62,734 nucleotides of DNA, taken from Vannielia litorea (GTDB lineage: Bacteria > Pseudomonadota > Alphaproteobacteria > Rhodobacterales > Rhodobacteraceae). The position numbers and the translations under genes were made by a program. Shown here piece by piece: positions 1 through 9,800 of this stretch (position 1 is the first letter of the stretch; every line of letters begins with the position of its first letter). The stretch spans positions 1 to 62,734 of the forward strand of contig NZ_QTNQ01000019.1 in the NCBI RefSeq assembly GCF_018424695.1, read 5' to 3'. The notes under the pieces were generated by a model. It saw only the letters and a program-made list of their open reading frames with translations. It ran no database searches and was not told the DNA's origin.

Positions 1-360
1 CTGCCCGAGCAGAAAGGCCAGCGTAGTCACCGTGCCAATCAGCGGCCGCGCGCCCTCGACCGCGCCGCCAAAGCGGGTAAAGCGGCGGCCCGTAGCCTGA
101 TCGACGATGTGCAGCGGGTCCAGCGCCTCGGGCCGCAGATGCGGAGCAAGGCAGAGCACGAGGGCAAGCCGCCCCGCCATGTCCGGCCCTTCCCGGGTGA
201 GCAGCGCGCCGTAGCGCCCGCCGGGCGCCGGAGGTGGACTCTGGCGCACCCGGTCGGGCAGATCGGGTGTGCCGGTGAGCAAAGCCTCCACCGCTGCGGC
301 GACGAGTTCGGCCAGCCAGTCAAGCTCGGCCTCCAGCGCGGCATGGGCCTGATCCGTCAT
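1..360 (-). CDS. eCIS AAA+ ATPase, N-terminal fragment (cut by window edge)
   Basis: Reading leftward from ATG at 360, the frame stays open for 120 codons to the edge of the window. The product starts MTDQAHAALEAELDWLAELV and later carries LRPEALDPLHIVDQ, FTRFGG and TVTTLAFLLGQ. This order matches the N-terminal region of the AAA+ ATPases that close eCIS operons, where a conserved ALDPFF..FTEFGG..ETALFLLAG segment precedes the Walker motifs. The ATPase core itself lies outside the window, so Walker A and B are not seen. The start overlaps the tape-measure stop codon (ATGA), which argues for translational coupling at the end of the operon. In known eCIS the ATPase is thought to act in assembly of the particle. 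The family call rests on this short segment plus position. Confidence 0.72.
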   Translation of the reverse strand, partial: MTDQAHAALEAELDWLAELVAAAVEALLTGTPDLPDRVRQSPPPAPGGRYGALLTREGPDMAGRLALVLCLAPHLRPEALDPLHIVDQATGRRFTRFGGAVEGARPLIGTVTTLAFLLGQ

Positions 361-3300
361 GCCAGCCGCCACGCGATGGGGAGGGGCCGTTTCATCGAAG
401 GCAGGCTGACAACGCCCATCGGCCAGGGCAGCGCGGCAAGGAGCGCATCCCACGGCCTGTGTGCCACGCTGAGGCCGGGTGACGGGCCAAGGTCGAGGTG
501 GCCCGCCCGGGCCAGATAGTTGCCCCGCAACGCCTCGGGCGAAAGGCTGACCCGCGCCGCAAGATGCCCCAGCACGGCGCCGATCAGCCCCTGCGCCAGA
601 TCGTCTTCTGCAGGCGAAAGGTCCTGGCCCTCGGGCAGGATCTCTTCCGGCGGCAGGCCGCAGAGCACCTTGGGCAAGGCCATGTCGCCCTGCGGCTCCA
701 GCCCTTGCCCAGTCGCCAGGTGCTGCACCAGGAGCGCCCCGCGCCAGCGCGCCGCCGGCCCGCGGAAGCGCCCCTCTTCCGACAGCCCGAGCCCGTCGAA
801 GAAGCGGGCAAGAAACGGCCAGAGCAGCACCACCCCGGCGACCGGCGTCTGCCAGGTGGGCGCGAGGCCTTCAGCCGGTGGCTCCGGCGCGACAGGAGCG
901 GCGGAAGAAGCGTGTACCAGGGGCACCAGCGCCTCCAGTTCATCGAGCTCACCCAGAGTCGCCGCCAGAACGGACCCCACCGGGGCCGCTGCACCCAGCG
1001 CCGCGCGCAGGCTGGCAAAGTGCAGGCCGCCCACCGCCAGACGCTCGGCCATCGCGCGGCGCAGCAAGGCCAGCGGTGTCAGCACCTCGGCGGGCGGGGC
1101 CGCCCTGTGCTCCGCAAGATGCGCTGCAACTGCGCGCGGGACTGCGCCCTTGGCCCAGCCCGCCGCGGCGTTTTCAGGCAGGTCCGCGAGGTCGTCGCAG
1201 AGTGCGACCGCGGCCGCCGGAGCCGCCAGTAGCACCAGCACGCGCCGCGCGATGGCGGGCGTGGCCCATGCGGCCACCCGCTGCCGCAGTGGCGGGTGGG
1301 CCAGCAGGCGGCGCAGCGCCGCCGTCACGTCCGGCGGGGGCAAGAGGGCCAGTGCCGACATCGCCCGCAAGACGCGCCGCGCCATGTCAGGCGGCAGCGG
1401 CCCGGTCGAGAGCACCCGGGCCAGATCGGCAAGCGCCTCCGGCAGAGGCTCATCCAGGCCAACCGCAGAGCCGGGCCTCTCTGCCACCGACGTCACCAGT
1501 TCCCGCTCCGTGACAGCGCCCGGCCGCTCTCCCTCTCGGCTGCCCTCCACAAGGAGCGCCCCGCATGACGCCCCTTGCGCCGCAGCGTGGCCCGCATTCC
1601 CGTCACGCCGGGTCGCCCGACCTGCCCCTCGCGCCACGCCTGCTTCCGGGAGCGACGAACCCGCCATAGCGGCCTCCGCGCCCGACGGTCTCAGCCCGGG
1701 CGACGAAAGGTCCGCCGCGTCTGGCCCCGGGCCGTCGGCGGCCTCGAGCCGACCCTCCTCTGACCACCCGCCCGCGTCGGCCTCGCCCCACCCCTGAGCA
1801 GCAGCGCCGCCCGCATCACGCGGACGTCGCCCTGTGTGCGCCGGTGCGCCTTGCCAATTGCGCGCTCCCGGCCCGAGCTCGTCTGTCGTGCCCCCCTCGC
1901 TCACGCAGGCAGCCCCTCCACCGGTCGTCTTTCTTTCGTCGCCCTTGCGCCCGGCGGCCCCGACAACACCGGCCCGTGCCCCGAGACCGTCTTTGCCTGC
2001 ACCCGGTGCGTCCGGGCCTGCCTCATGGTGCTGCGGAACAGGGCGATCCGGGTTGGTTTCCCTGCGGCGCCTGCCGCGCCGTTCCTCCCAAGCAGGATCG
2101 GAGTGCCTGGTGCGAAGGTGGTTCTCAACCGCGCGCGCCTCTGCATGGCCCGCCGTGTGCGCCTTCCGCGCGCGCCCCTGCGCACCGACCTGAACCGACA
2201 CAGGCCCCCGCGCAGCTTCGCCCCTGACGACAGAACCCTCGCGCGATGAGGCGCGCGGCAACATCGCTTCGCCCGCCGTGTCCTCCGCCGTCTGGGCCAT
2301 TGGGCCAAGCGGGTCTCGCCTGCCCTCCCCTGCACCGCCCGGCACGCCCTCCTCATCAGAGGTGCTGGCCAGTGGCGTCGCCTCGGGCTCAGACCTCAGG
2401 GTAGCGACAGACTCCACCGCGCGCGCCTGCTCCCATCCGGAAAGGCGCACGGCAATCCGATCCCACGGATCGCCCGCGCCCATGGGCTCCAGCCCGACAT
2501 GCAGCGCGACCCTGAGGCGCGCGGGCGTGCTGTCTCCGAGCCGGGTACAAAGCGCGGGCCAGTGGCGGCCAAAGAGCTGCGCGAGAAGGCGCTCCAACAG
2601 GTCTTCCGGCAGCGCCACCAGAAGGGTCTCGGCCAAGGGCCCGCGCGTTGCCATGTCACACAGATGAGTGCAGAGCGCGGCAGGTGCCTCTTGCAGCGCC
2701 CGGGCCACCACCGGCGCGGCAAAGGGGGGCGCTGCGCCCGCCGAAGGCTCCGGGAAGAGCGCGGCAGAAAGCGCCCGCTCCAGCGCCGTCTCGCCCTTGC
2801 GGGCTGGCGGCCCATCCGGCTCAATGGCCGGTGCAAGCTCCGCCACCGTCTGCGGCAAGAGCGCCTCCACCGCGCCCTCTTCGCGCGCAAGGCGGGCGCG
2901 CAGCAGCGCGACGCGAAACGCTGCGCGCTCAGACGGTGCGGCCCCGGAGAGAGCCGCACCCAGGCGCCGTTCCCGCGCATCAGGCGGTGCCAGCGCCAGG
3001 TGCTTCAGCACCGCGCCAAACGTCCCGTCCCCCAGCTCCAGCGCCAGCCTGCGCCGCCCCAAATACGTTTCAAGTCGCGCCCTCAGCGCGGCGCGCGCCT
3101 CCTCCGGGGCCATCAACAACAGCGCCGAAGCCGGGCCCTCCGCCGGCTCGGCTCCCGGCGCGGCCGCGTCGTCCTGCGTTCTGTCCTCGATCTGCGCTTC
3201 CGCCCGCTCACAGGCATCGCCCAGCCGATCCGCCAGCGCAGCCTCCAGCCCCCGATCCAACGCCGCCTCCAACCCCGAGAGCGGCACCCGCCCGATATCC

Positions 3301-3467
3301 ACCTCAAGCCGGTCGATGCGCCGCACGTGGCCCGCCAGGCCAGCCTCCAGCACCTCCGGCAGACCGAGTGCCGCATGGCGGCTCACCCGTGCCTGCACCT
3401 GCTCGGCCAGCGCAACGCCGCCCGTTTCGAGATCGAACACCATGCGCCCCACACTGTGTTCGCTCAT
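357..3467 (-). CDS. eCIS tape-measure protein
   Basis: A 1036-residue protein whose N-terminus (MSEHSVGRMVFDLETGG, then RLEVDIGRVPLSGLE near residues 52-66) fits the contractile injection system tape-measure family, which sets tube length. Residues of about 370-650 form a low-complexity region rich in Gly, Arg, Glu and Ala with no visible fold. The C-terminal 400 residues return to a Leu/Ala-rich helical pattern with motifs such as VLLWPFLARFFDGLGL and LVQHLATG, typical of the C-terminal part of this family. It sits between the second baseplate protein (ATGA overlap at 3464-3467) and the ATPase, the usual place for this gene. The disordered middle could serve as the variable-length ruler. Alternative: a frameshift-expanded gene, but the frame is open throughout. 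Confidence 0.78.
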   Translation of the reverse strand: MSEHSVGRMVFDLETGGVALAEQVQARVSRHAALGLPEVLEAGLAGHVRRIDRLEVDIGRVPLSGLEAALDRGLEAALADRLGDACERAEAQIEDRTQDDAAAPGAEPAEGPASALLLMAPEEARAALRARLETYLGRRRLALELGDGTFGAVLKHLALAPPDARERRLGAALSGAAPSERAAFRVALLRARLAREEGAVEALLPQTVAELAPAIEPDGPPARKGETALERALSAALFPEPSAGAAPPFAAPVVARALQEAPAALCTHLCDMATRGPLAETLLVALPEDLLERLLAQLFGRHWPALCTRLGDSTPARLRVALHVGLEPMGAGDPWDRIAVRLSGWEQARAVESVATLRSEPEATPLASTSDEEGVPGGAGEGRRDPLGPMAQTAEDTAGEAMLPRASSREGSVVRGEAARGPVSVQVGAQGRARKAHTAGHAEARAVENHLRTRHSDPAWEERRGRRRRETNPDRPVPQHHEAGPDAPGAGKDGLGARAGVVGAAGRKGDERKTTGGGAACVSEGGTTDELGPGARNWQGAPAHTGRRPRDAGGAAAQGWGEADAGGWSEEGRLEAADGPGPDAADLSSPGLRPSGAEAAMAGSSLPEAGVARGAGRATRRDGNAGHAAAQGASCGALLVEGSREGERPGAVTERELVTSVAERPGSAVGLDEPLPEALADLARVLSTGPLPPDMARRVLRAMSALALLPPPDVTAALRRLLAHPPLRQRVAAWATPAIARRVLVLLAAPAAAVALCDDLADLPENAAAGWAKGAVPRAVAAHLAEHRAAPPAEVLTPLALLRRAMAERLAVGGLHFASLRAALGAAAPVGSVLAATLGELDELEALVPLVHASSAAPVAPEPPAEGLAPTWQTPVAGVVLLWPFLARFFDGLGLSEEGRFRGPAARWRGALLVQHLATGQGLEPQGDMALPKVLCGLPPEEILPEGQDLSPAEDDLAQGLIGAVLGHLAARVSLSPEALRGNYLARAGHLDLGPSPGLSVAHRPWDALLAALPWPMGVVSLPSMKRPLPIAWRLA

Positions 3468-5902
3468 GCCACTGCCTCCGCTTGGCCGGGGGCCTGCACC
3501 TGTTCCAATGCGCGCGCCACCCAGACCTGCTGCACAAGCGCCACCAAGCGCGCCCGTCTTACCTTCGGCGCGGCAAGTTGCGCGGCATATTCCCGTGCGG
3601 CAAAGCTCAGGTCAAACCGCTCGGCCCAGCCCAGCGCCGTTTGCAAGTGGGCCGGGCACTGGGCCAGCACCTCCCGGCCCACGAAGGCGCGCATCTCTGC
3701 CGAAGTGTCGTGCCGCGCCAGAAGGCAGGTCAGTCGCGCCCCGAAGAACCGCCCCGGAAACAGCGTGGGCAAAAGCCTGGGCGGCACGGCCAGCAGCAGC
3801 GCGCGCGCCTCCCGCGCCTCTTCAATGCACCGGAACCGCTGATAGATCGTCAGGCCAGGCCCCTTGGCCGGGCGCAGCACGAGGACAGCGCTGTAATCCT
3901 CCTGCGGCCAGATCTGCCACGCCGCGCGCTCACCGCAGGCCGTGGCCAGATACTCACCCAGCTCCGGCCAGTCAAAGCGCTCGTGCGGCTGCGCCAGCAG
4001 CCCGGTGAGGCTCAGGCCAGTTTCGGTCTCCAGCGCCACCGCCTGCACCTTCTGCGGCTCTACCGGCGCCAGTTCGGCATGTTCGATCACGCAGGCCGCG
4101 CCACGAAATCCGGTGCGCAGCCGCAGGGCGCGCAAGAAGGCAAAATCCCCGTCCGGCGCATCGGGGTTCACCCCAAGGCCCCGGTTGCGACCCAAGGGCA
4201 CCGCCTCGGCAAGCAGCGCGCGCTTGTCTTCCAGCACCCGCCCCCAGGCCTCGGAGGGGGTGCAGCCCGCGGACTCATCCAGCGTGCGGCGATGCCGGTC
4301 GGGCACGCGCTGGCCGAAGCGGGCGAGCATGTGATCGAGCGCCCGGTTGAGCCGTGGCCCGACAGGGTCGGCCTGCCCAAGCGCGGCCTCCAGTTTGCGT
4401 CGATAGGCCACCGCCCAGCCTGCACCGCTGCCCTCGCCCAGAAGCCGCGCCGTTTGCGGTGCCACCTCCTGACGCGCAGCACCCTCGCCCGCCAGCGGCC
4501 CGGCAAAGTAGCTGCGCGTGAGCGGCGCTGACGACAGGAGCGGCGCCAGCCCATCGAGCTGCGCCAGCGTGTTCGCCATGATCTGCTCGAAGAACAGCAG
4601 GAAGCCCTTCAGTTGCAGGATGCGCGCCATCCGCTCAGCCCTCTGGTCGCCCCGCAGCGGGCTGGTCAGCCCCAGCCGCCCCAGCCCGTAGATCTGCGGG
4701 AAGAGAAACTGCACCGACCGGTAGCGCCCCAGTTCCCGACGCGGGTTGCCCAGTGGCACCCGGCCCTGCCCCGCTGCGCGTTGGACCGTGAGGTCATAGG
4801 CCGCGACATCCTGCTGCGCGGCCTCCAGCTCGGCATAGCGGGCGCGCACGGCGGCGGCATCGAGCGGCAGCGCCACGCCCATGCGGGTGAGGTCCAGTTG
4901 CGCCAGCGCCTCGGAATCGAGCGCGGGCACGCGGAGCGGCGCAATCGGTTGGGCGGTGACCTTCTCCGCCGCACCGGGCACCGCAGGGGCGGCGAGGCGC
5001 AGCGCACTCGCGCCGCTCGTCCCGGTGCTCAGGCGGGCGATGCCCCGGACCTCCGGCAAGGCCGAGATCGCGCGCCGCAGTTGCCCCGGCTCCTGCTCAG
5101 GGTCCGCGGGCTGGGCGGGCGCGGCCCTGCGCGCGCCCCCGAGGTCGAAGAGCCCGACCAACGGCGGGCTCGGGGCGTCCAGCGCCTCCTCCACCGGCCC
5201 GGCAAAGGCCGGCGGGGGCGCGCTTGCCTCAGCCGCGGCCCTGAGGATGCGTGCCGCCGCCTCGACCGGGGCCGCCTCCGGGGCCAGCTCGATCTGCGCC
5301 TGCAAGGCATAGGGCTGCGCCGCGATCTCGGTCACATCGCCCCAGGCCAGGCCCATCGGCCGGTTTGCCCGCAAAAGCCGCGCGGCCGCCTCCGCCAGCC
5401 CGCCACCCGGGCCTGAAGCGCCCACGCGCGACACGTGCAAAAACACATCCACAACCTGCGCATTCTGGCGGCGTGGCGCCAGTGTCACCCCGGAGAGCGA
5501 CGGGAAGTTCACGCGCAGCAGGTCGCGCACGTCCTCTTCCGTCACCGGGGCCGTGGGCAGGATCTCCGCCCCGGTATACAGCGCCATCTGCGCCGGGGTC
5601 AGGCCATGGGTGGCCGCAGAGGAGGCGATGATATCGGCAATCGGGTGGTTGGTCCGGTAGCCGATGTCGGTGAGCGCGTAGCACAGCGCCTCCAGCATTG
5701 TGACGCCCGGGTCATGCTCGTTGTAATCGGTCCAGGTGGCACCGCTCAGCGCCTGCACCCGCGCCAGCGCCGCCTCAAACAGCCCCTCGAAAGCCTCCTC
5801 GGGCGGGAGCTGCGCCGCCCCGTCGATCACCGGTGCCACCAGCGGCGTCATCGGCTCGGCCCCGGGCGCGAGGGGGCTAGTCCCAGAGGCGGGTGAGCGC
5901 AT
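3464..5902 (-). CDS. eCIS baseplate wedge protein (second J-like, Afp12-type)
   Basis: An 812-residue protein with NEHDPGVTMLEALCYAL at residues 61-77, the hallmark of baseplate J-like wedge proteins of eCIS, where it follows a short helical N-terminus. The rest is a long alpha/beta region without membrane segments. It is the second, more divergent wedge next to the 1256-residue one, as with the Afp11/Afp12 pair. The annotated start overlaps the upstream gene by 26 bases and has no clear ribosome binding site. An ATG at 5851 (protein MTPLVAPVIDG) would avoid the overlap, so the first 17 residues are uncertain. The 3' end overlaps the tape-measure start (ATGA). Confidence 0.78.
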   Translation of the reverse strand: MRSPASGTSPLAPGAEPMTPLVAPVIDGAAQLPPEEAFEGLFEAALARVQALSGATWTDYNEHDPGVTMLEALCYALTDIGYRTNHPIADIIASSAATHGLTPAQMALYTGAEILPTAPVTEEDVRDLLRVNFPSLSGVTLAPRRQNAQVVDVFLHVSRVGASGPGGGLAEAAARLLRANRPMGLAWGDVTEIAAQPYALQAQIELAPEAAPVEAAARILRAAAEASAPPPAFAGPVEEALDAPSPPLVGLFDLGGARRAAPAQPADPEQEPGQLRRAISALPEVRGIARLSTGTSGASALRLAAPAVPGAAEKVTAQPIAPLRVPALDSEALAQLDLTRMGVALPLDAAAVRARYAELEAAQQDVAAYDLTVQRAAGQGRVPLGNPRRELGRYRSVQFLFPQIYGLGRLGLTSPLRGDQRAERMARILQLKGFLLFFEQIMANTLAQLDGLAPLLSSAPLTRSYFAGPLAGEGAARQEVAPQTARLLGEGSGAGWAVAYRRKLEAALGQADPVGPRLNRALDHMLARFGQRVPDRHRRTLDESAGCTPSEAWGRVLEDKRALLAEAVPLGRNRGLGVNPDAPDGDFAFLRALRLRTGFRGAACVIEHAELAPVEPQKVQAVALETETGLSLTGLLAQPHERFDWPELGEYLATACGERAAWQIWPQEDYSAVLVLRPAKGPGLTIYQRFRCIEEAREARALLLAVPPRLLPTLFPGRFFGARLTCLLARHDTSAEMRAFVGREVLAQCPAHLQTALGWAERFDLSFAAREYAAQLAAPKVRRARLVALVQQVWVARALEQVQAPGQAEAVA

Positions 5903-6848
5903 AGCGGATCAGCGTGGTTGGAGAGGCCGGCACCGCGCCCGCCGCCTTGACCTGAAGCGACCGGGGGTGTGGCTTGAAAGGGTTGAAGCTGCCGGAGCGC
6001 CAACGTAGCAGAGCCGAGGCGCGCCAACGCGTTGCGGCCACGACCACCTCGCGCAGCGCCACCAGCGCCGCCAGCGCCAGCCCGATGGCCCCGGGCGTCA
6101 GGGCCGAGATGCCCTCCGACGGCACCCGCCCGAGCGCGGCAAGCGCGGCCTCCAGTTGGGCGGGGATCGCCGTCACGTCGCCCCCCGTGTAGGCCAGCAG
6201 CGCCGTAAGCAGCAGCACAAGCCCCGCCAGCACCCACGCAAAGCGGCGCAGAATGCCCGCCCGCCCCGGGCTGCGGGCCTCGGAGAGGGAGGTTTGCAGC
6301 CCGTCGGCGGTTGCAGTGGCCGTGGCGTGAATCACCGTGTCTTCCGGCGGAGCGATGCCCACCAGCCGCTTGAGCAGATTGGTCTGCCCCGCGCCCGCCC
6401 CGGCGGGGGCATAAAGCACGATCTCGAAGGCCACCGCCCGCCCCGGCGGCGCGAGAAGGGTCTGCCAGCCATGCTTGGTTGGCAGCGCGGGCAGCGCCAT
6501 CGCGGCCATGACGGGCGCGGCCTCCGCGTAGAGGTCCGCCCCCTGTGCCGCACCGATCCGTCCGCCCATCGAAACCAGCCCCGAAAGCGCCACATCGCCC
6601 GGCTGGTCGCCCGGCGGGCGGGTGGTGCGGAAGAGCCGCAACTGGCCATCCTGGGGCGCCAGCGTCCACTTCTGGCCGCTTGGGCCGAATGTGAGCAATT
6701 CGGGCGCGGCCATCGCGGCCACGCGGGCCCGCAGCTGGGCCAGCTCGTCCTCGGTGGCCATGGTCTCGATCAACTCACGAAAATCCTCGCCGCTGGGCAG
6801 GCTGCCGTCACGAAAGCTCGAGATCAGATCTGTCTTGGCCGTGCTCAC
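5877..6848 (-). CDS. eCIS baseplate-associated protein with two predicted membrane segments
   Basis: A 323-residue protein. The N-terminus (DLISSFRDGSLPSGEDFRELIETM, residues about 7-30) resembles the short helical start seen in several tail-fibre-like proteins of contractile systems (pattern FxxGxxPxxxDFxxLI). Residues about 45-180 contain an all-beta-looking segment with KWTLAPQDGQLRLF. Two strongly hydrophobic stretches follow, FAWVLAGLVLLLTALLAY near residue 222 and AIGLALAALVAL near residue 265, and the tail is basic. It is coupled to the large wedge gene by an ATGA overlap. The role is unknown. The membrane segments suggest anchoring to a membrane, which would be unusual for a particle released into the medium. 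Confidence 0.6.
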   Translation of the reverse strand: MSTAKTDLISSFRDGSLPSGEDFRELIETMATEDELAQLRARVAAMAAPELLTFGPSGQKWTLAPQDGQLRLFRTTRPPGDQPGDVALSGLVSMGGRIGAAQGADLYAEAAPVMAAMALPALPTKHGWQTLLAPPGRAVAFEIVLYAPAGAGAGQTNLLKRLVGIAPPEDTVIHATATATADGLQTSLSEARSPGRAGILRRFAWVLAGLVLLLTALLAYTGGDVTAIPAQLEAALAALGRVPSEGISALTPGAIGLALAALVALREVVVAATRWRASALLRWRSGSFNPFKPHPRSLQVKAAGAVPASPTTLIRYALTRLWD

Positions 6849-9800
6849 GAAAAAACCCTCCTGTCCTGCGCGGGCCGCCCCGGCCCGTCACCGCCCGGTG
6901 CGCCGCCCCTCGGCGGCAGCACCGCGAAAGGCGCGGGCGGCGCGCCTGTCGGGTGCGGGCGGCCACCCTCACGCGGCGGCGTCGCATCGGCTGGCGTTGT
7001 CGGGATGAAGCTGCGGCCCACCTCCATGGCGCCAATCCCGAAGGGTTTCGGCGCGCGGGGGATCGCCAGCGGATCGGCGCGCCACAGCGGCACCTCCTCG
7101 GGTCGGAAGGCAAAGAGATCGCCTGCCACGGAGAGACCACCAAGTGCCCGATCCGGTGACAGCAGGCTCAGGCTGTGGCGCCGCGCGGGCACGAGCACCG
7201 AGCAGGGCCCCGAGCTCCGGATCACGCCTTCGGGCCGCCACCCGCGCAGCCGCGTCGCCAGAGCGGTGTCTTTCAACCCATGCCGAACGGCGCCCACAAC
7301 GCTCGCGTCCGCCGTCTCGAAGGTCTGCACCAGTGATACCCCGGTGATCCGCGCCACACCGGGCACCTCCTCCAGCCGCGCCGCCAGCGCCGCCGCCTCA
7401 ATCTGTCCCGTGCCGATTGGCATCGGCGCCAGCGCCGCCCCGCGCCACGGGCAAAGCCAGCCTGACAGCACCGCCTCGATCCGGGCAAAGACATCCCCCC
7501 GCGAAGCCCCCGGCTCCAGCGCCAGCCACCCGCCGAGATGCACCGCCTCGTAGCTGGGCGACACAATCCGGATTTCGCCGCTCCAGAGCGCCGCGCGCGC
7601 CGCAAGAAAGGCGGCAATCTCCCGGCGGCGCGGCAGGCCCACCGCGGGCCGCGCGTCGGGCAGATCACGCCCGGCACAGGGCGTCACGACAACCGTCAGC
7701 CCGCCCTGCTGCACGTCGATCAGGCACTTGGCTTCCGCAATATCGGGGAAGGCATCGAGCACCAGCGTTTCGTAATCTCCGGCGGTGATGGCGCGCTCCT
7801 TGGTCCGCAAGGCGTCGCTGAGGCGCTGGCGGAAGGCGGCCACCGTCTCTGCCGCCCGCCCGCCCGTGCTCGCCAAAGGCTGAAGCGTGGCCGTCAGGCC
7901 CGCAACCGGCTGCTCCGATCCCTTGATCGCACCTGCGGGCAGATGCGGCGCGGCCGGGCCGACACCCTCCGCCACCGCGGGCGGCAGATCGGGGAGCGGG
8001 TCCATCACCCGGGTCACCCGTGCGCCACCCGTCAGGATCTGCACCACCCGCCCCGGCGGGGCCACGCCCGGCGGGGCCGACAGCCCGATCTGCACAGCAC
8101 CGTCCGGCCCCGGGGCGATATCCCCCGGCAGCACCAGGGAGATCACCCCGGTCTGCCGCAGATGGTCGGTCTCGTCCGCCAGAACCATCGCCTCGGGCAG
8201 ATCTTCCCAACCTGCGCCCGAACGGTAGGCCCAGGTGATGTCCAGCGGCGGCTCGCTTTGCTCGGGCAGCCCCGGCGTGGCACGGGCTTTGGGGCCGTCG
8301 GCGGTGATCACAAGCAAGTTCACCACCTCGCCCGGCGCCACGCCCCCCACCGTCAGCCGCAACAGCGCCCGTCCGCTCTGCGGCAGCGGCGACAGCGCCG
8401 ACTGGCTCACCTGCGCAGGGGCATCGAGCGGGGCAACCCGCCACAATGCCGCCGTGCCCGCCGCCACCGAGGCGCGACGGGTGTAACTCAGCCGCAGCCC
8501 CGCAAGCTTGACCTGAAGCGGCGGTTTGGGCTGCACCACGGGCCGCTCCAGCCCGAAGAACCCGAGGATCGCGGCAGGGATCTTCCACCTGGTGGCCTTC
8601 GCCAGAACCGCATCCGCCAGAAGCCCCGGATACACCCTCTGCCCGAGCCCCATCGCCGGGGCGCGCCATGTCAGGCGCACCCGGCGCATCGGCGGCGCGC
8701 CCTCCAAAGCTTCCGCGTCGAACCGCATCGCCACGTCCGGCGTCATCGCGCCCTCCCCGCCCAGCGCAAAGATCGGCACGCCTGTGCGGCGCTCCTCCTC
8801 CGGTCGGCCCTCGGGCAAGGCCCCGGCCCATTGGCTGCCATCCGACACCTCCGGCACGGCCCGAAAGCTCTGGTTGCCAATGTCGTCTCCATAACCCGCG
8901 TAATGGCTGGCGAGGTCTTCTGGCGGCTGCGGCAGACCGATCCAATCCCAACTCAGCCCCAGGCGCTTGGCCCCCTGCTGCAAAAGGTCGGGGTGGCTGA
9001 TTTCCAGCTGCGCGCCGGGCGCGGGGACCGGGCCAAAGGGCAAGGTGCCCTCCGTTGGCACCGGCTTGCCCTGCCCCGCCCCGAGCACCGCCCCGCCAAG
9101 CCCGGCGACCCGGACTGCAAGCTGGGCATCGGTCACAAGGAAGCGCCCCAGCGGCGCATAGCCGAAGGGCCGCGCCGCCGGGTCGAGGGTGAACCGCAGC
9201 CAGGGCAACGCGGGCGCGCTCTTCGGGTCGGCGGCGATCGGCGGCGCAGAAGGGGGCAGGGTGAGCCGAAAGGTCAGGCGGCCCGGTGCCGCGCCGCGCG
9301 CACCCTCGGCGCGGGTCACTTCAAGCCCATCAGCCAGCACCGGGCCCTTGGCGGTGCTCACCTCGGCGCGGTAGCTGGCGGCCAGGATGGCAAGGCAAGC
9401 CGCCTCTCGCTGCGCCGCCGTCACCTCTGGCGGCAGCTCCGCCGCGATTTGGCGCAGCGCATCGGCGATCCCCCGGCTCTCCGGGTCCACCAGCCTGAGC
9501 GTCACCTCGATCTCGCGCGCTCCGCCGCTCAGCGCCAGGGCCTGCGACGCGATCATGATGCCGCATAGCGCCGGATCGGCCCGCGCACCGCGCACCAGCG
9601 CACCGCCCGCGCGACCGTGCCCGAAGGAAGGCCAGCCGCCGGGCACGCCAGACAGCGGCATCGCCGTGGCGGTGATCCCGCCGACGCGCCCCCGGCGGTC
9701 CTGCCAAAGGCCGAGCCGGTCGATCGCCAGCAGCCGCGCCGGCGCGAAGCGCACCGCGCGATCCAGCCCAAAGCGAACGCGGCTTCCATCCGCAGCCTGC

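Noticed and set aside
2648..4531. Long plus-strand open frames opposite the eCIS operon, such as a 627-codon frame here and others up to 817 codons
   Set aside because: Their translations are Pro/Arg/Ala-rich or His/Gln/Arg-rich with no domains, and each lies fully opposite a recognised eCIS gene. In GC-rich DNA such shadow frames are common.
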